Position numbers and translations under genes: made by a program. Under the pieces are notes generated by a model. The model saw only the letters and a list, made by a program, of their open reading frames with translations. It ran no database searches and had not been told where the DNA came from. 64,000 nucleotides of DNA from Bacteroidales bacterium. Its GTDB lineage: Bacteria > Bacteroidota > Bacteroidia > Bacteroidales > VadinHA17. Below, one piece after another: positions 9,901 through 18,666 of this stretch; within the stretch, counting starts at the first letter, position 1, and the number at the start of each line of letters is the position of its first letter. The DNA lies in contig JALHSP010000062.1 in NCBI GenBank assembly GCA_022865305.1, positions 209,522-273,521 of the forward strand, in the 5' to 3' direction.

Positions 9901-11154
9901 TTACATTTTAACAATTGTATGTTTATTAATATAAGACGGATCAATTTCAATCCCCAGTCCTGGTCCGGATGGAACAGTAATGACTCCTTCATCGCTTGAT
10001 AGTGATGAAGTTTTACATTCGAAAGGCAGATCTTTATTGGATCCTTTAAATTCGTGATAGAGGCCGGCATTTGGCGTAGCTGAAACAAAGTGCATCATAT
10101 ACAGGTACCCAAGACCTCCCGAAATATGAGGAGTGCATTGTTTCCCGTATGTTTCCGCCATTCTGGCCACCTTCATTGACCTTATCATACCACCAAAATA
10201 GAACATATCAGGCTGCACTATCTGGAGGGCATCATTTGCAATAAGCCAGCGAAACATATGAAGGCTTGGTTCCTGCTCCCCTCCGGCGATCGGGATCGTT
10301 AAAGCATCGGAGACCTCTTTTGTCTCTTCATACCAGTCAAATGGTACAGGTTCCTCGTAAAAGTCAAATTTGTACTCCTCAAGTATCTTTCCGATCCTGA
10401 TAGCTTCATCTGCAGTATATGAACCGTTTGAATCAGCATACATGACCATATTATCTCCGAATGTTTTACGCACAAGAGGTATAACTTTTTCCGTACGTCC
10501 TGCAGGCGATTCAAAATTATTGCTCATTCTTCCGCCGACTTTTAACTTAAGAGCTTTGGCGTGGGTCTCTGCAACGTCTCTAATAAGGTGTTCTACAGTT
10601 ATTTCAGCGGTTATCTCCCTCTCTCCATTTGCCTGATAAACAGCAATCCGTTTATTATGAATCTCACCAATAAGTTCACCGATTGATTTTCCTGCAATTT
10701 TCCCTAGCATATCGAGGATAGCAAATTCGATTGTTGCGAGCGGTACCCAGAGAGCAAGATTCTGCATTTTGTAGTTACTCTGATATACATAAACCTCGTC
10801 AATCAGCCTGTCAAGGTTTCTGGCATCCTTCCCGGGGAAGAATGGCTGAAGACGATTGACAAAGACCGGGTAAAGCGATTTCATCTGGTCATTGTTTGCC
10901 ACAGAAATGCCTTCAGCGCCATCCTTTGACCTGACCCTGCAAAGGAAGGTGTTGTTAAGCCTGAGAAGCTCAAGAGTATCCATAATAACAGGGTCAGGGA
11001 GCAGGTCCTTCCTGAGTACGGGTCTTTTCAATATCTCATCAAGCCGTGAATATTTCTCTTTCAGTGTTACTTTTTGTTGCGAAAGGCCAGGTAAGGCTAC
11101 TGCTAGACCAGCAGTTACAGATGTTGAAATGAATTTTCGACGGTTGGTTCTCAT
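9901..11154 (-). CDS. Mandelate racemase/muconate lactonizing enzyme-like (enolase superfamily) sugar-acid dehydratase candidate with Tat-like leader
   Basis: MRTNRRKFISTSVTAGLAVALPG leader; KLKVGGRM, YADSNGSYT, YEEPVPFDWY, AGGEQEPS, QPDMFYFGG, PHISGGLG. Confidence 0.8.
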   Translation of the reverse strand: MRTNRRKFISTSVTAGLAVALPGLSQQKVTLKEKYSRLDEILKRPVLRKDLLPDPVIMDTLELLRLNNTFLCRVRSKDGAEGISVANNDQMKSLYPVFVNRLQPFFPGKDARNLDRLIDEVYVYQSNYKMQNLALWVPLATIEFAILDMLGKIAGKSIGELIGEIHNKRIAVYQANGEREITAEITVEHLIRDVAETHAKALKLKVGGRMSNNFESPAGRTEKVIPLVRKTFGDNMVMYADSNGSYTADEAIRIGKILEEYKFDFYEEPVPFDWYEETKEVSDALTIPIAGGEQEPSLHMFRWLIANDALQIVQPDMFYFGGMIRSMKVARMAETYGKQCTPHISGGLGYLYMMHFVSATPNAGLYHEFKGSNKDLPFECKTSSLSSDEGVITVPSGPGLGIEIDPSYINKHTIVKM

Positions 11155-11281
11155 AGTTTCAAATTAATTTCTATTGAGTTTTTTTACCCCCTTCCCGACC
11201 TTCCCCCACCCCATAGGGGAAGGAGTTGGTTTTAACCTTTCCCCCTTGGGGGAAAATGAAAGGGGGTAAATAGATGCGGAT

Positions 11282-12370
11282 TCATTTTATCCACTTAGCT
11301 TTCCATTCCGGGTATTTTTCAAAAACCTCCTGTGGTGCATCGGTATACCAGCTATAGCCATTTCTTCTTTCATAGCCTATTTCTTCAAGAGATTTCTTTT
11401 TAATGCCGTCACGGTCACAAACGAAAGGTTGCCCGGTCTCAAGATCATAAAATCTTGCCCACATATCTCCGGCTTTTGGATCCTGAATAATACGCCTGTC
11501 TCTTTGTCCTGCGTTGTTAGTGAAAAAATCCCACCTGGTATTTTTTATCCTGTGCGAATCGAGCCATTCAATAGCTCCCTGAACAGATACGATTATTTCG
11601 GGTGACGGATCGGATATTTCCATAAGGAGCTTAATAATGCCCACCGATTCAGCACCGCTGAATGATGGTAATTCATATGTGCGGGCACCGGCTGGCAGAA
11701 GTGTCTTCTCATCATGCTGGGCACACCAGACAGTTGGCTTATCATTAACCCTGATCTGTGTCTTTAAGATGCAATCAATGCCTTTATTGTAAGCTGTTTT
11801 CGATCTGGAAAAAAATTCGGGATGAACTATGGAACTATATAATTGTTTGTTTGCACCTATATCCCTGAGCATCTCCAGGATATTGACAATTGCATTATCG
11901 TTGAAAGTAATATGAGTATAATACCCTTTTCTCAACGGAAAAAACATAGGCCATCCGCCGTTATCATACTGGGCGTCAAGAATAAATTTTAATCCCCTGT
12001 TAAATGAATCCTTGTAAGCCTCATTTTTTGTTTTATTGTACATCCTTACAAGGAACTTCATCTCGGTTGTTGTGGCGCTGTTATCAAAGATTGCATCATT
12101 AAGCCCTTTATCATCATTTATTTTGGCTTTTTCAGCGTCTGTGAGAGGTTTGTGAATTGGTATATTCTTCGGCCAACCTCCAAAATCCCTCTGATACAGG
12201 AGAACATTCTCCGCAACTGATTTTGATTCTTCCGAACCGTACCATTCATCCGGCATCCTCGTCGCAACATATTGCCATGATAGATTGCTGATCGGTGTCT
12301 GGCTTAAAATGATTTGAATATTTGAAATAAAGAAGAAAACCACCAAACCTGCATTGAAAATTATTTTCAT
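11282..12370 (-). CDS. PL10-like pectate lyase, secreted
   Basis: ADNVLLYQRDFGGWPKNIP-type motif, DNSATTTEMKFL, DAQYDNGGWPMFFP, HITFNDNAIVNIL. Start at ATG 12370; the longer ORF (12439) only reads into a dispersed repeat. Confidence 0.8.
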   Translation of the reverse strand: MKIIFNAGLVVFFFISNIQIILSQTPISNLSWQYVATRMPDEWYGSEESKSVAENVLLYQRDFGGWPKNIPIHKPLTDAEKAKINDDKGLNDAIFDNSATTTEMKFLVRMYNKTKNEAYKDSFNRGLKFILDAQYDNGGWPMFFPLRKGYYTHITFNDNAIVNILEMLRDIGANKQLYSSIVHPEFFSRSKTAYNKGIDCILKTQIRVNDKPTVWCAQHDEKTLLPAGARTYELPSFSGAESVGIIKLLMEISDPSPEIIVSVQGAIEWLDSHRIKNTRWDFFTNNAGQRDRRIIQDPKAGDMWARFYDLETGQPFVCDRDGIKKKSLEEIGYERRNGYSWYTDAPQEVFEKYPEWKAKWIK

Positions 12371-12423
12371 ATATTTTAAAATATCTATTTTTTCTTTTTG
12401 TTTTACCCCGCTCCCCCCTTGAT

Positions 12424-12527
12424 AAGGGCAACCCCCCAACCCCCCTAAAGGGGGGCTAAATTGTGCCCGTAATAGGGGCTAAGTAAGACAGATTTTAACC
12501 CCCCTAAAGGGGGGCCAGGGGGGTAGC
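12424..12527. repeat. G/C-run palindromic dispersed repeat
   Basis: aaccccccaacccccctaaaggggggctaaattg...gattttaacccccctaaaggggggccaggggggtag; similar copy (inverted) at 3403-3477. Confidence 0.8.
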
Positions 12528-14049
12528 TCAATTTAAATACAACATTCCCATATTCTTTCCAACCTGTTTCAGTGATTTTTTTATGATATTCACGTGCCGT
12601 TGTAGCATCGCCGCGCCAGTTCCATTGTCCCCGTGGTACTTTTTCCTTGTAACTGTCAATTTCACCTGCAATGATCAGCATGGAATCAAGGGCTCTCTTC
12701 AATGTCTTTTTCAGCCATTTAGTCTGATATTCTTCACCCCGTGCATATACCCTGTACCCGAAATAGGCTGTTGCAGTTGCCTCATAGACCTTTGCTGTCA
12801 GTAATGTCCTGTAAAAAAGATTCATTATCAAATGAGAATCATTCTCATTTAAGAATGGTTCTGCTTTACCTGCAAGCCTGAAAGCTTTTTCCGCAGACTT
12901 TACTCCAAAATGTTTTTCTGCAATTATATACTTAAGATATGTCTCATCCATTTTTTCCACAGGTGTAACCCAGTTATTCTTAATTACCACCGGAGCTTCA
13001 ACATTAAGCCCGGCTTCCGGCGTTTTGAACCTGGCAGGAGCAAGGTGCTCAATTATATCAGTCCAGTAATGGAATTCTTTATTCACTCCATGCCTGACAA
13101 ATACAACCGGGGGATCTATCCATTTCCCGGAAACGTGCCGGCCATAGCTTGATTTGTAAGGGTCATAGTCCAGCTTTGAATGATTGGCAATATTCGTTCC
13201 AAGAGTATATATTGAAGAAGAAATTATATCAAAAGCTTTCATAAAAGCAGGTTTCAGAAAGCGGACTGCTTTGTATCCATATTTTTCTGAGATAAATTCA
13301 TAATAAATTTTATCTGCGGTAACAGTCTGATCTTCAGTATATCTTTTTAGTGCATATAATAGAATCTCATTAGGAGTTCCAACCAGGCGGGTATCGCCGT
13401 AGCGGTCGGTACGGGCTACATAGCCGATAATATTTGGTCTCCTGATCAGATCACTCCACCGTTTTAAAATATATTCAGGCCAGGTGTTTGCTATCACTCC
13501 CTGCCCGTTAAATTCGTTGCAGGCATCAAATTCCATTATCGTCGGCCTGTTGATTGTTCCTGCATATTTATCATTCGGATGTGTAAGGAAGAAATCATGT
13601 GGTGTCTCCTTCATCATAAGAATGATCTTATTGCTTTTAATATGGTCAATACAACCGATGGTATTCTTATACTCCGCATCGGTATAGGCAAATGTCCTGA
13701 TGTATAATTTTTTCCCCAGTTCATCGCAGATGACGCCAGCGACAGCGTCTACCACTGCAGCAAGCTTTTCTGAACCAGTCTTAAGCTCTTCAGAATACTG
13801 ATTTTCAGCTCTTGCACCGGTCTCAATAAATGTCAACACCAGACCATCAACTCCGGGGACAAGTTTTAACATATCACGGTAATCCTGCTTAAACCATTCC
13901 CAGAAAGCCGGGTTATCAAGATTGATTGTTTCAATATCATCTGCATAACTGTCGGAAAGTATGTTCCAGCCGCGGATCTGCTGAAAATCCTGCCCGTATG
14001 ATAATGATGTTATTGATGCAATCAGCAGACTTAATATTTGTTTTATCAT
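12445..14049 (-). CDS. Secreted glycoside-hydrolase-like protein (possibly alpha-glucuronidase-related), uncertain family
   Basis: MIKQILSLLIASITSLSYGQ signal; long ORF with TIM-barrel-like segments (DGLVLTFIETGARAENQY, KKLYIRTFAYTDAEY). C-terminal residues come from the adjacent repeat. Confidence 0.5.
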   Translation of the reverse strand: MIKQILSLLIASITSLSYGQDFQQIRGWNILSDSYADDIETINLDNPAFWEWFKQDYRDMLKLVPGVDGLVLTFIETGARAENQYSEELKTGSEKLAAVVDAVAGVICDELGKKLYIRTFAYTDAEYKNTIGCIDHIKSNKIILMMKETPHDFFLTHPNDKYAGTINRPTIMEFDACNEFNGQGVIANTWPEYILKRWSDLIRRPNIIGYVARTDRYGDTRLVGTPNEILLYALKRYTEDQTVTADKIYYEFISEKYGYKAVRFLKPAFMKAFDIISSSIYTLGTNIANHSKLDYDPYKSSYGRHVSGKWIDPPVVFVRHGVNKEFHYWTDIIEHLAPARFKTPEAGLNVEAPVVIKNNWVTPVEKMDETYLKYIIAEKHFGVKSAEKAFRLAGKAEPFLNENDSHLIMNLFYRTLLTAKVYEATATAYFGYRVYARGEEYQTKWLKKTLKRALDSMLIIAGEIDSYKEKVPRGQWNWRGDATTAREYHKKITETGWKEYGNVVFKLSYPPGPPLGGLKSVLLSPYYGHNLAPL

Positions 14050-14363
14050 ATTCGCCATTTTCCCATATGTGAAACTCTATAACTTCAGCACAAAGATACG
14101 AAGGTACACTAAGTTTTAAATATGATTAAATGAGAAGCATGCCTCCGCTGCGCGGCTGGAATTCATATAAGCACCGGGAAAGGGTTAAAGATGTGACTGA
14201 AAGTATCTTATTGATTTAAAGGATAATTTGATAATTTGATAATTAAACACTTCAACTCTTTTAACTCTAAGTACTTTAGACACTTTAGGTACTTCTTCAT
14301 TACACACCTGACTTTTATATAAATATTTTCGTATATTTCGCTAAACTTTTAATCCTGATCAAC

Positions 14364-15242
14364 ATGAAAAAAAGAAATTTGATTACAATTATTTTATTGA
14401 TTGCCATAACAGGCTCTCTTTCAACAATCCTGTATTCCTTTAAACCGGCTCCTAAAAAGAATATCGGACTTCAGCTATATTCTATCCGCGATTCTATCAG
14501 GAAAAATGTTCCGGCAGCTATCGAAAAGGTAGCAAAGATGGGTTATACTTTTGTTGAACCTGCCGGCTATGCCGACGGTAAATTTTATGGGGTAGATCCG
14601 GTTGCCTTTAAAGAGCTCTGCAAGAAGAATGGAATGTATGTCCTGAGTTCGCACACAAGCCAGCCTCTTCCTAACGATACCAACAGGGATAAAATCATGG
14701 CCTGGTGGGACGCATGTATAGATGCACATGTTGCTGCCGGGGCAAAATATATTGTTCAACCTTCGATGGGTGGCGATGCTTACAAGAGCCTTGAAACACT
14801 TAAAAAATATTGCGACTATTTTAATGCTGTAGGAGAAAAATGCAACGCAAAAGGGATCAGGTTTGGCTACCACAACCATGACAGGGAGTTTTCAACTCAG
14901 CTTGATGGCCAGACTATGTACGATTTTATGCTTGCAAATACTGACCCTGCAAAAGTATTCTTCCAGATCGATCTTTACTGGTGTGTTGTGGGTAAGAAGA
15001 ATCCGGTTGACTACTTTAAAAAATACCCGGGCAGATTTGAGCTGTGGCATATAAAAGATAAAGAAGAAATAGGAGCAAGCGGGATGATGGATTTTGAATC
15101 AATATGGGCTGCAAAGAAAGTATCTGGAATGAAATATGGCATCGTTGAAGTTGAGAGATATAATTTCGATGAGTTTACAAGCTGTCAGAAAAGTATTGAG
15201 TTTCTGAATGCTGCAAAATTTGTTAAGATGCCGAAAAAGTAG
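14364..15242 (+). CDS. Sugar phosphate isomerase/epimerase-like TIM-barrel protein (AP endonuclease 2 superfamily), secreted
   Basis: IGLQLYSIRDSI, RFGYHNHDREF, FFQIDLYWCVVGKKNPVDYFKKYPGRFELWHIKD. Confidence 0.8.
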   Translation: MKKRNLITIILLIAITGSLSTILYSFKPAPKKNIGLQLYSIRDSIRKNVPAAIEKVAKMGYTFVEPAGYADGKFYGVDPVAFKELCKKNGMYVLSSHTSQPLPNDTNRDKIMAWWDACIDAHVAAGAKYIVQPSMGGDAYKSLETLKKYCDYFNAVGEKCNAKGIRFGYHNHDREFSTQLDGQTMYDFMLANTDPAKVFFQIDLYWCVVGKKNPVDYFKKYPGRFELWHIKDKEEIGASGMMDFESIWAAKKVSGMKYGIVEVERYNFDEFTSCQKSIEFLNAAKFVKMPKK

Positions 15243-15270
15243 TCTTCTGAAAATATTAATAATAAAAACA

Positions 15271-15320
15271 GCCCTGGCCCTCACAGAAAAACTAAATCTG
15301 GCAGGCAGCCAGGGCAGTTT
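15271..15320 (+). terminator. Candidate intrinsic terminator
   Basis: GCCCTGGC (15271-15278) pairs with GCCAGGGC (15308-15315), followed by agtttt. Confidence 0.45.
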
Positions 15321-15338
15321 TATATTTGTTAGTTAATT

Positions 15339-15676
15339 ATGAGAAACAATTTTTCGAGAAGAAGCTTTTTAAAAACATCTGCATTATCAGGAGCAGTCGC
15401 GTTATTACCGGGCTCTGTTTTTGCATCCGGACAGCTGACGAATAACAGTTCAGTGGCTTTGAATATAATTTCAACTCTGTGAAAGACCGGATAAAGGGAG
15501 TACATATGCATGAATTATGGTCTCCGGACTACCCCTACAGGTTGTTTTTTAAATTGCTGTCAGAATCCGGTTATAAAGGTTACTGCAACGCTGAAATCGG
15601 CAGGGCCAGCTGTGAACCAATTGAATTCATGAAATACTACCGTGGATTATTCCTTGCACTCCAGAATGCTATCTAA
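15339..15676 (+). pseudogene. Remnant of a Tat-exported sugar isomerase/epimerase: N-terminal leader joined to C-terminal end, frameshifted
   Basis: MRNNFSRRSFLKTSALSGAVALLPGSVFASG... stop at 15482; other frame reads FEYNFNSVKDRIKGVHMHELWSPDYPYRLFFKLLSESGYKGYCNAEI...LALQNAI. Confidence 0.7.
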
Positions 15677-15697
15677 TCCTAATAAAATTTAAATTAT

Positions 15698-16774
15698 ATG
15701 AAGAAAAATCTCTCCTTTCCGATTTTGTTAAGTTTAATACTGTTCGGCTGTCAGAGCCGTTTTTACACAGAAAATGATTTTTCGTCAGTATTGAAAATCG
15801 ACTCCCATATCCATATCAACAGCGATGACGGGGTTTTTGAAGAACAGGCAGCAGCAGATAACTTCCTGCTTATAACTCTGGGTGTGGATCATGGCGATTC
15901 TGCTAATATCAGGAAGCAGTTCAATCATGCTGTTTTATCGGCACAAAAGCACCCGGGGAAGATTTTCTTCGGTCCAACCTTTTTGTTTGATACTGCAGGA
16001 TGGGGGACAGAAGAGTGGAGCAAAAAAATAATTTCACAGCTCGATCAGGATATTTCCGCCGGTGCAATAACCGTAAAAGTGTGGAAGAATATCGGCATGA
16101 CTGTTCGTGACAGGGCAGGCAAATTCATTATGATAGATGATCCCGGCCTTGACCCGGTTTTCGATTTTATAAAGAGCCGGAATATCCTTGTTACCGGGCA
16201 TCTGGGTGAACCCCGGAATTGCTGGCTGCCCCTGAATGAAATGACTGTCAGCAGTGACAGCAGTTATTTTGCACGTAATCCTCAATATCATATGTTTCTT
16301 CATCCTGAATACCCTTCTTATGAAGATCAGATTAATGCCCGTGATAATCTTTTAAAAAAACATCCCGATCTGACCTTCATCGGATGCCACCTCGGAAGTC
16401 TGGAATGGAATGTCGATTCACTTGCCTTACGGCTTGACAGGTACCCGAATATGGCAGTCGATATATCGGCAAGGACCTGTCACCTGCAGTACCAGTCTGC
16501 AAAGGACCGCAACAGAGTCCGTGATTTTTGCATCAAATACCAGGACAGGCTGCTTTATGGAACTGATGTCGGTTACAGCGGGAGCAGTAATCCTGAGGAT
16601 TTTAAAAAACGGACGCATGACGAATGGACCGATGACTGGAAATATTTTGCAACCGATTCGGAATTGACATCTGATAAATTCAGAGGTACATTCGCCGGGC
16701 TTAAGCTGCCAAAATCGGTCATGAATAAGATCTATAGCGAAAATGCCATTAAATGGTATATGCTGACAATCTGA
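15698..16774 (+). CDS. Amidohydrolase-2 family lipoprotein
   Basis: Lipobox-like ILFGCQS; KIDSHIHINSDDG, TGHLGEP, RLLYGTDVGYS. Confidence 0.75.
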   Translation: MKKNLSFPILLSLILFGCQSRFYTENDFSSVLKIDSHIHINSDDGVFEEQAAADNFLLITLGVDHGDSANIRKQFNHAVLSAQKHPGKIFFGPTFLFDTAGWGTEEWSKKIISQLDQDISAGAITVKVWKNIGMTVRDRAGKFIMIDDPGLDPVFDFIKSRNILVTGHLGEPRNCWLPLNEMTVSSDSSYFARNPQYHMFLHPEYPSYEDQINARDNLLKKHPDLTFIGCHLGSLEWNVDSLALRLDRYPNMAVDISARTCHLQYQSAKDRNRVRDFCIKYQDRLLYGTDVGYSGSSNPEDFKKRTHDEWTDDWKYFATDSELTSDKFRGTFAGLKLPKSVMNKIYSENAIKWYMLTI

Positions 16775-16875
16775 GATATTTTTAATTTGGGCTACTCTTC
16801 GTTCATCTAATAAAATGTGCACGTTTAGCTAAGAAAATAATAAAAATCACTTGATAATCCGGATTTTTTCATAAA

Positions 16876-16911
16876 TTTACACGTGAAAGTACACGAGTAA
16901 GTAAAATATTA
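16876..16911 (+). promoter_or_regulatory. Candidate operator, copy A
   Basis: tttacacgtgaaagtacacgagtaagtaaaatatta, aligns with copies at 20763 and 36442. Confidence 0.6.
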
Positions 16912-16933
16912 ATATTATAAAACCCAGGATAAA

Positions 16934-18598
16934 ATGAATAAAATAAACGGACTGATTTTTACCTTGTTAATAATTTCTGTATTATTTTCTGAGGTGCGCT
17001 CACAAACAACAGTCAGGGAACGACCTGCTGAATGGAACAATCTGGTTTTAGGAGGACGATTCATTGACCTGTTTCTTCCGATGCCGAATATTGGCAAGTT
17101 GACCAGTGATACCTGGGGAGCATCCAACGTTATTCCCCGGGATATTAAAAATGGTATTGAAAACAGGAAATACTCTTTCTGGGGAGGAAATATAGTGTTG
17201 GGAGATGATGGCAAATACCATTTATTTGTCTGTGGCTGGCTTGAAAGTTCTCCTAGGGGTCATGCAACATGGCCTAATTCCACTGTTTTTCATTCCGTTT
17301 CCGATAATTCATACGGTCCGTTTGTGGTAAAAGACACCATCGGGAAGGGGCACAATCCGGAAGTATACAGGCTCACAGATGGAAGATATGTTCTTTATGT
17401 AATCAATGGTTATTATCTTGCTGATGGGATTGATGGTCCATGGACGTTTAATAAGTTCGAATTCCTTAACCGTGACCGGCGCATTATCGATGGATTGTCC
17501 AATCTCACCTTTGCTCAACGGGAAGACGGATCATATCTGATGGTAAACCGTGGAGGAGGTATATGGTTCAGCCAGACAGGATTATCCCCATATAATCAGG
17601 TTACGGAAGTAAGGGTTTACCCTCCGGTTCAGGGGGCTTTTGAAGATCCTGTGGTCTGGCGGGACAATGTGCAGTATAACCTGATTGTAAATGACTGGCT
17701 TGGCCGGATTGCATTTTATCTGCGGTCAAAGGATGGTATCACCTGGGTTGTTGATCCGGGTGAAGCCTATTTGCCAGGTATATCAAGACATGAAGACAGA
17801 ACTGTTGAAGAGTGGTTCAAGTATGAGCGCATGAAAGTTTTCCAGGATGAATACGGACGGGCAATTCAGGCAAATTTCGCGGTAATTGATGTAGAAAAAA
17901 GATTAGATCAAAGCAGGGATAATCATAGTTCAAAGAATATATGCATTCCACTCACAGTTCCCCGACTACTGACAATACTTGATAAAAAACAGATTACTGC
18001 CACGACAAAAACCATCAAAGTAAAAATAGCCTCTGAACCTGGTTTTAATCCACATACAGATATTGATATAAACTTTTTAAGGTTTGGAGCACCCCTGGAA
18101 GTGAATTTCGGCAGAGGCTGCAAAGTGGCAAAAACTAAAAGGTCCGGAGACGATTTAATTGTCACCTTTAATGGAGAAGGTAATGGCATTACTGATGATG
18201 AATTTGCCGCAAAAATGATAGGCAAAACCAACGACGGGAAACTTCTTTTCGGATATGCACGTTTGCCATGGGTTACTTATAATGAACCAATACTCTCAGC
18301 CCGTTTACCTGAAATAACACCCAGCGACAATGGATTAAATATGAAGGTTGAAGTTCAGAACTTTGGACAGGTTGCTTCAAAACCTTCAAGACTGAAAATA
18401 GTGTACGTCAAAGATGAAAAGGAAATTGAAGCCGGCGCAGGAAATATTCCGGAACTAAATCCCTGGCAAAAGACAAATGTTGAGTTTACTTGCGGTAGAA
18501 TTTTCGATAAAGGTGTCGAGTATAGCTTAATCGTGATTATTAATCCTGAAGATTTAAAACCAGTTTTATTACATGGAAAGGTGACTCCGGTAAAGTAA
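16934..18598 (+). CDS. GH43-like five-bladed propeller glycoside hydrolase, secreted
   Basis: WGGNIVLGDDGKYHLFVCGW, HNPEVYRLTDGRYVLYV, FEDPVVWRDNVQYNLIVNDW. Confidence 0.6.
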   Translation: MNKINGLIFTLLIISVLFSEVRSQTTVRERPAEWNNLVLGGRFIDLFLPMPNIGKLTSDTWGASNVIPRDIKNGIENRKYSFWGGNIVLGDDGKYHLFVCGWLESSPRGHATWPNSTVFHSVSDNSYGPFVVKDTIGKGHNPEVYRLTDGRYVLYVINGYYLADGIDGPWTFNKFEFLNRDRRIIDGLSNLTFAQREDGSYLMVNRGGGIWFSQTGLSPYNQVTEVRVYPPVQGAFEDPVVWRDNVQYNLIVNDWLGRIAFYLRSKDGITWVVDPGEAYLPGISRHEDRTVEEWFKYERMKVFQDEYGRAIQANFAVIDVEKRLDQSRDNHSSKNICIPLTVPRLLTILDKKQITATTKTIKVKIASEPGFNPHTDIDINFLRFGAPLEVNFGRGCKVAKTKRSGDDLIVTFNGEGNGITDDEFAAKMIGKTNDGKLLFGYARLPWVTYNEPILSARLPEITPSDNGLNMKVEVQNFGQVASKPSRLKIVYVKDEKEIEAGAGNIPELNPWQKTNVEFTCGRIFDKGVEYSLIVIINPEDLKPVLLHGKVTPVK

Positions 18599-18666
18599 AG
18601 GAATTTTGTCCCACACATATGCGGACCTGCCGGTAAACTGATGTTTTATCCTTAAATACTATAAAA

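Noticed and set aside
12370-12439. N-terminal extension MGGCPYQGGSGVKQKEKIDILKY of the PL10-like ORF
   Set aside because: Encoded by the edge of a dispersed repeat; a normal signal peptide starts at ATG 12370.
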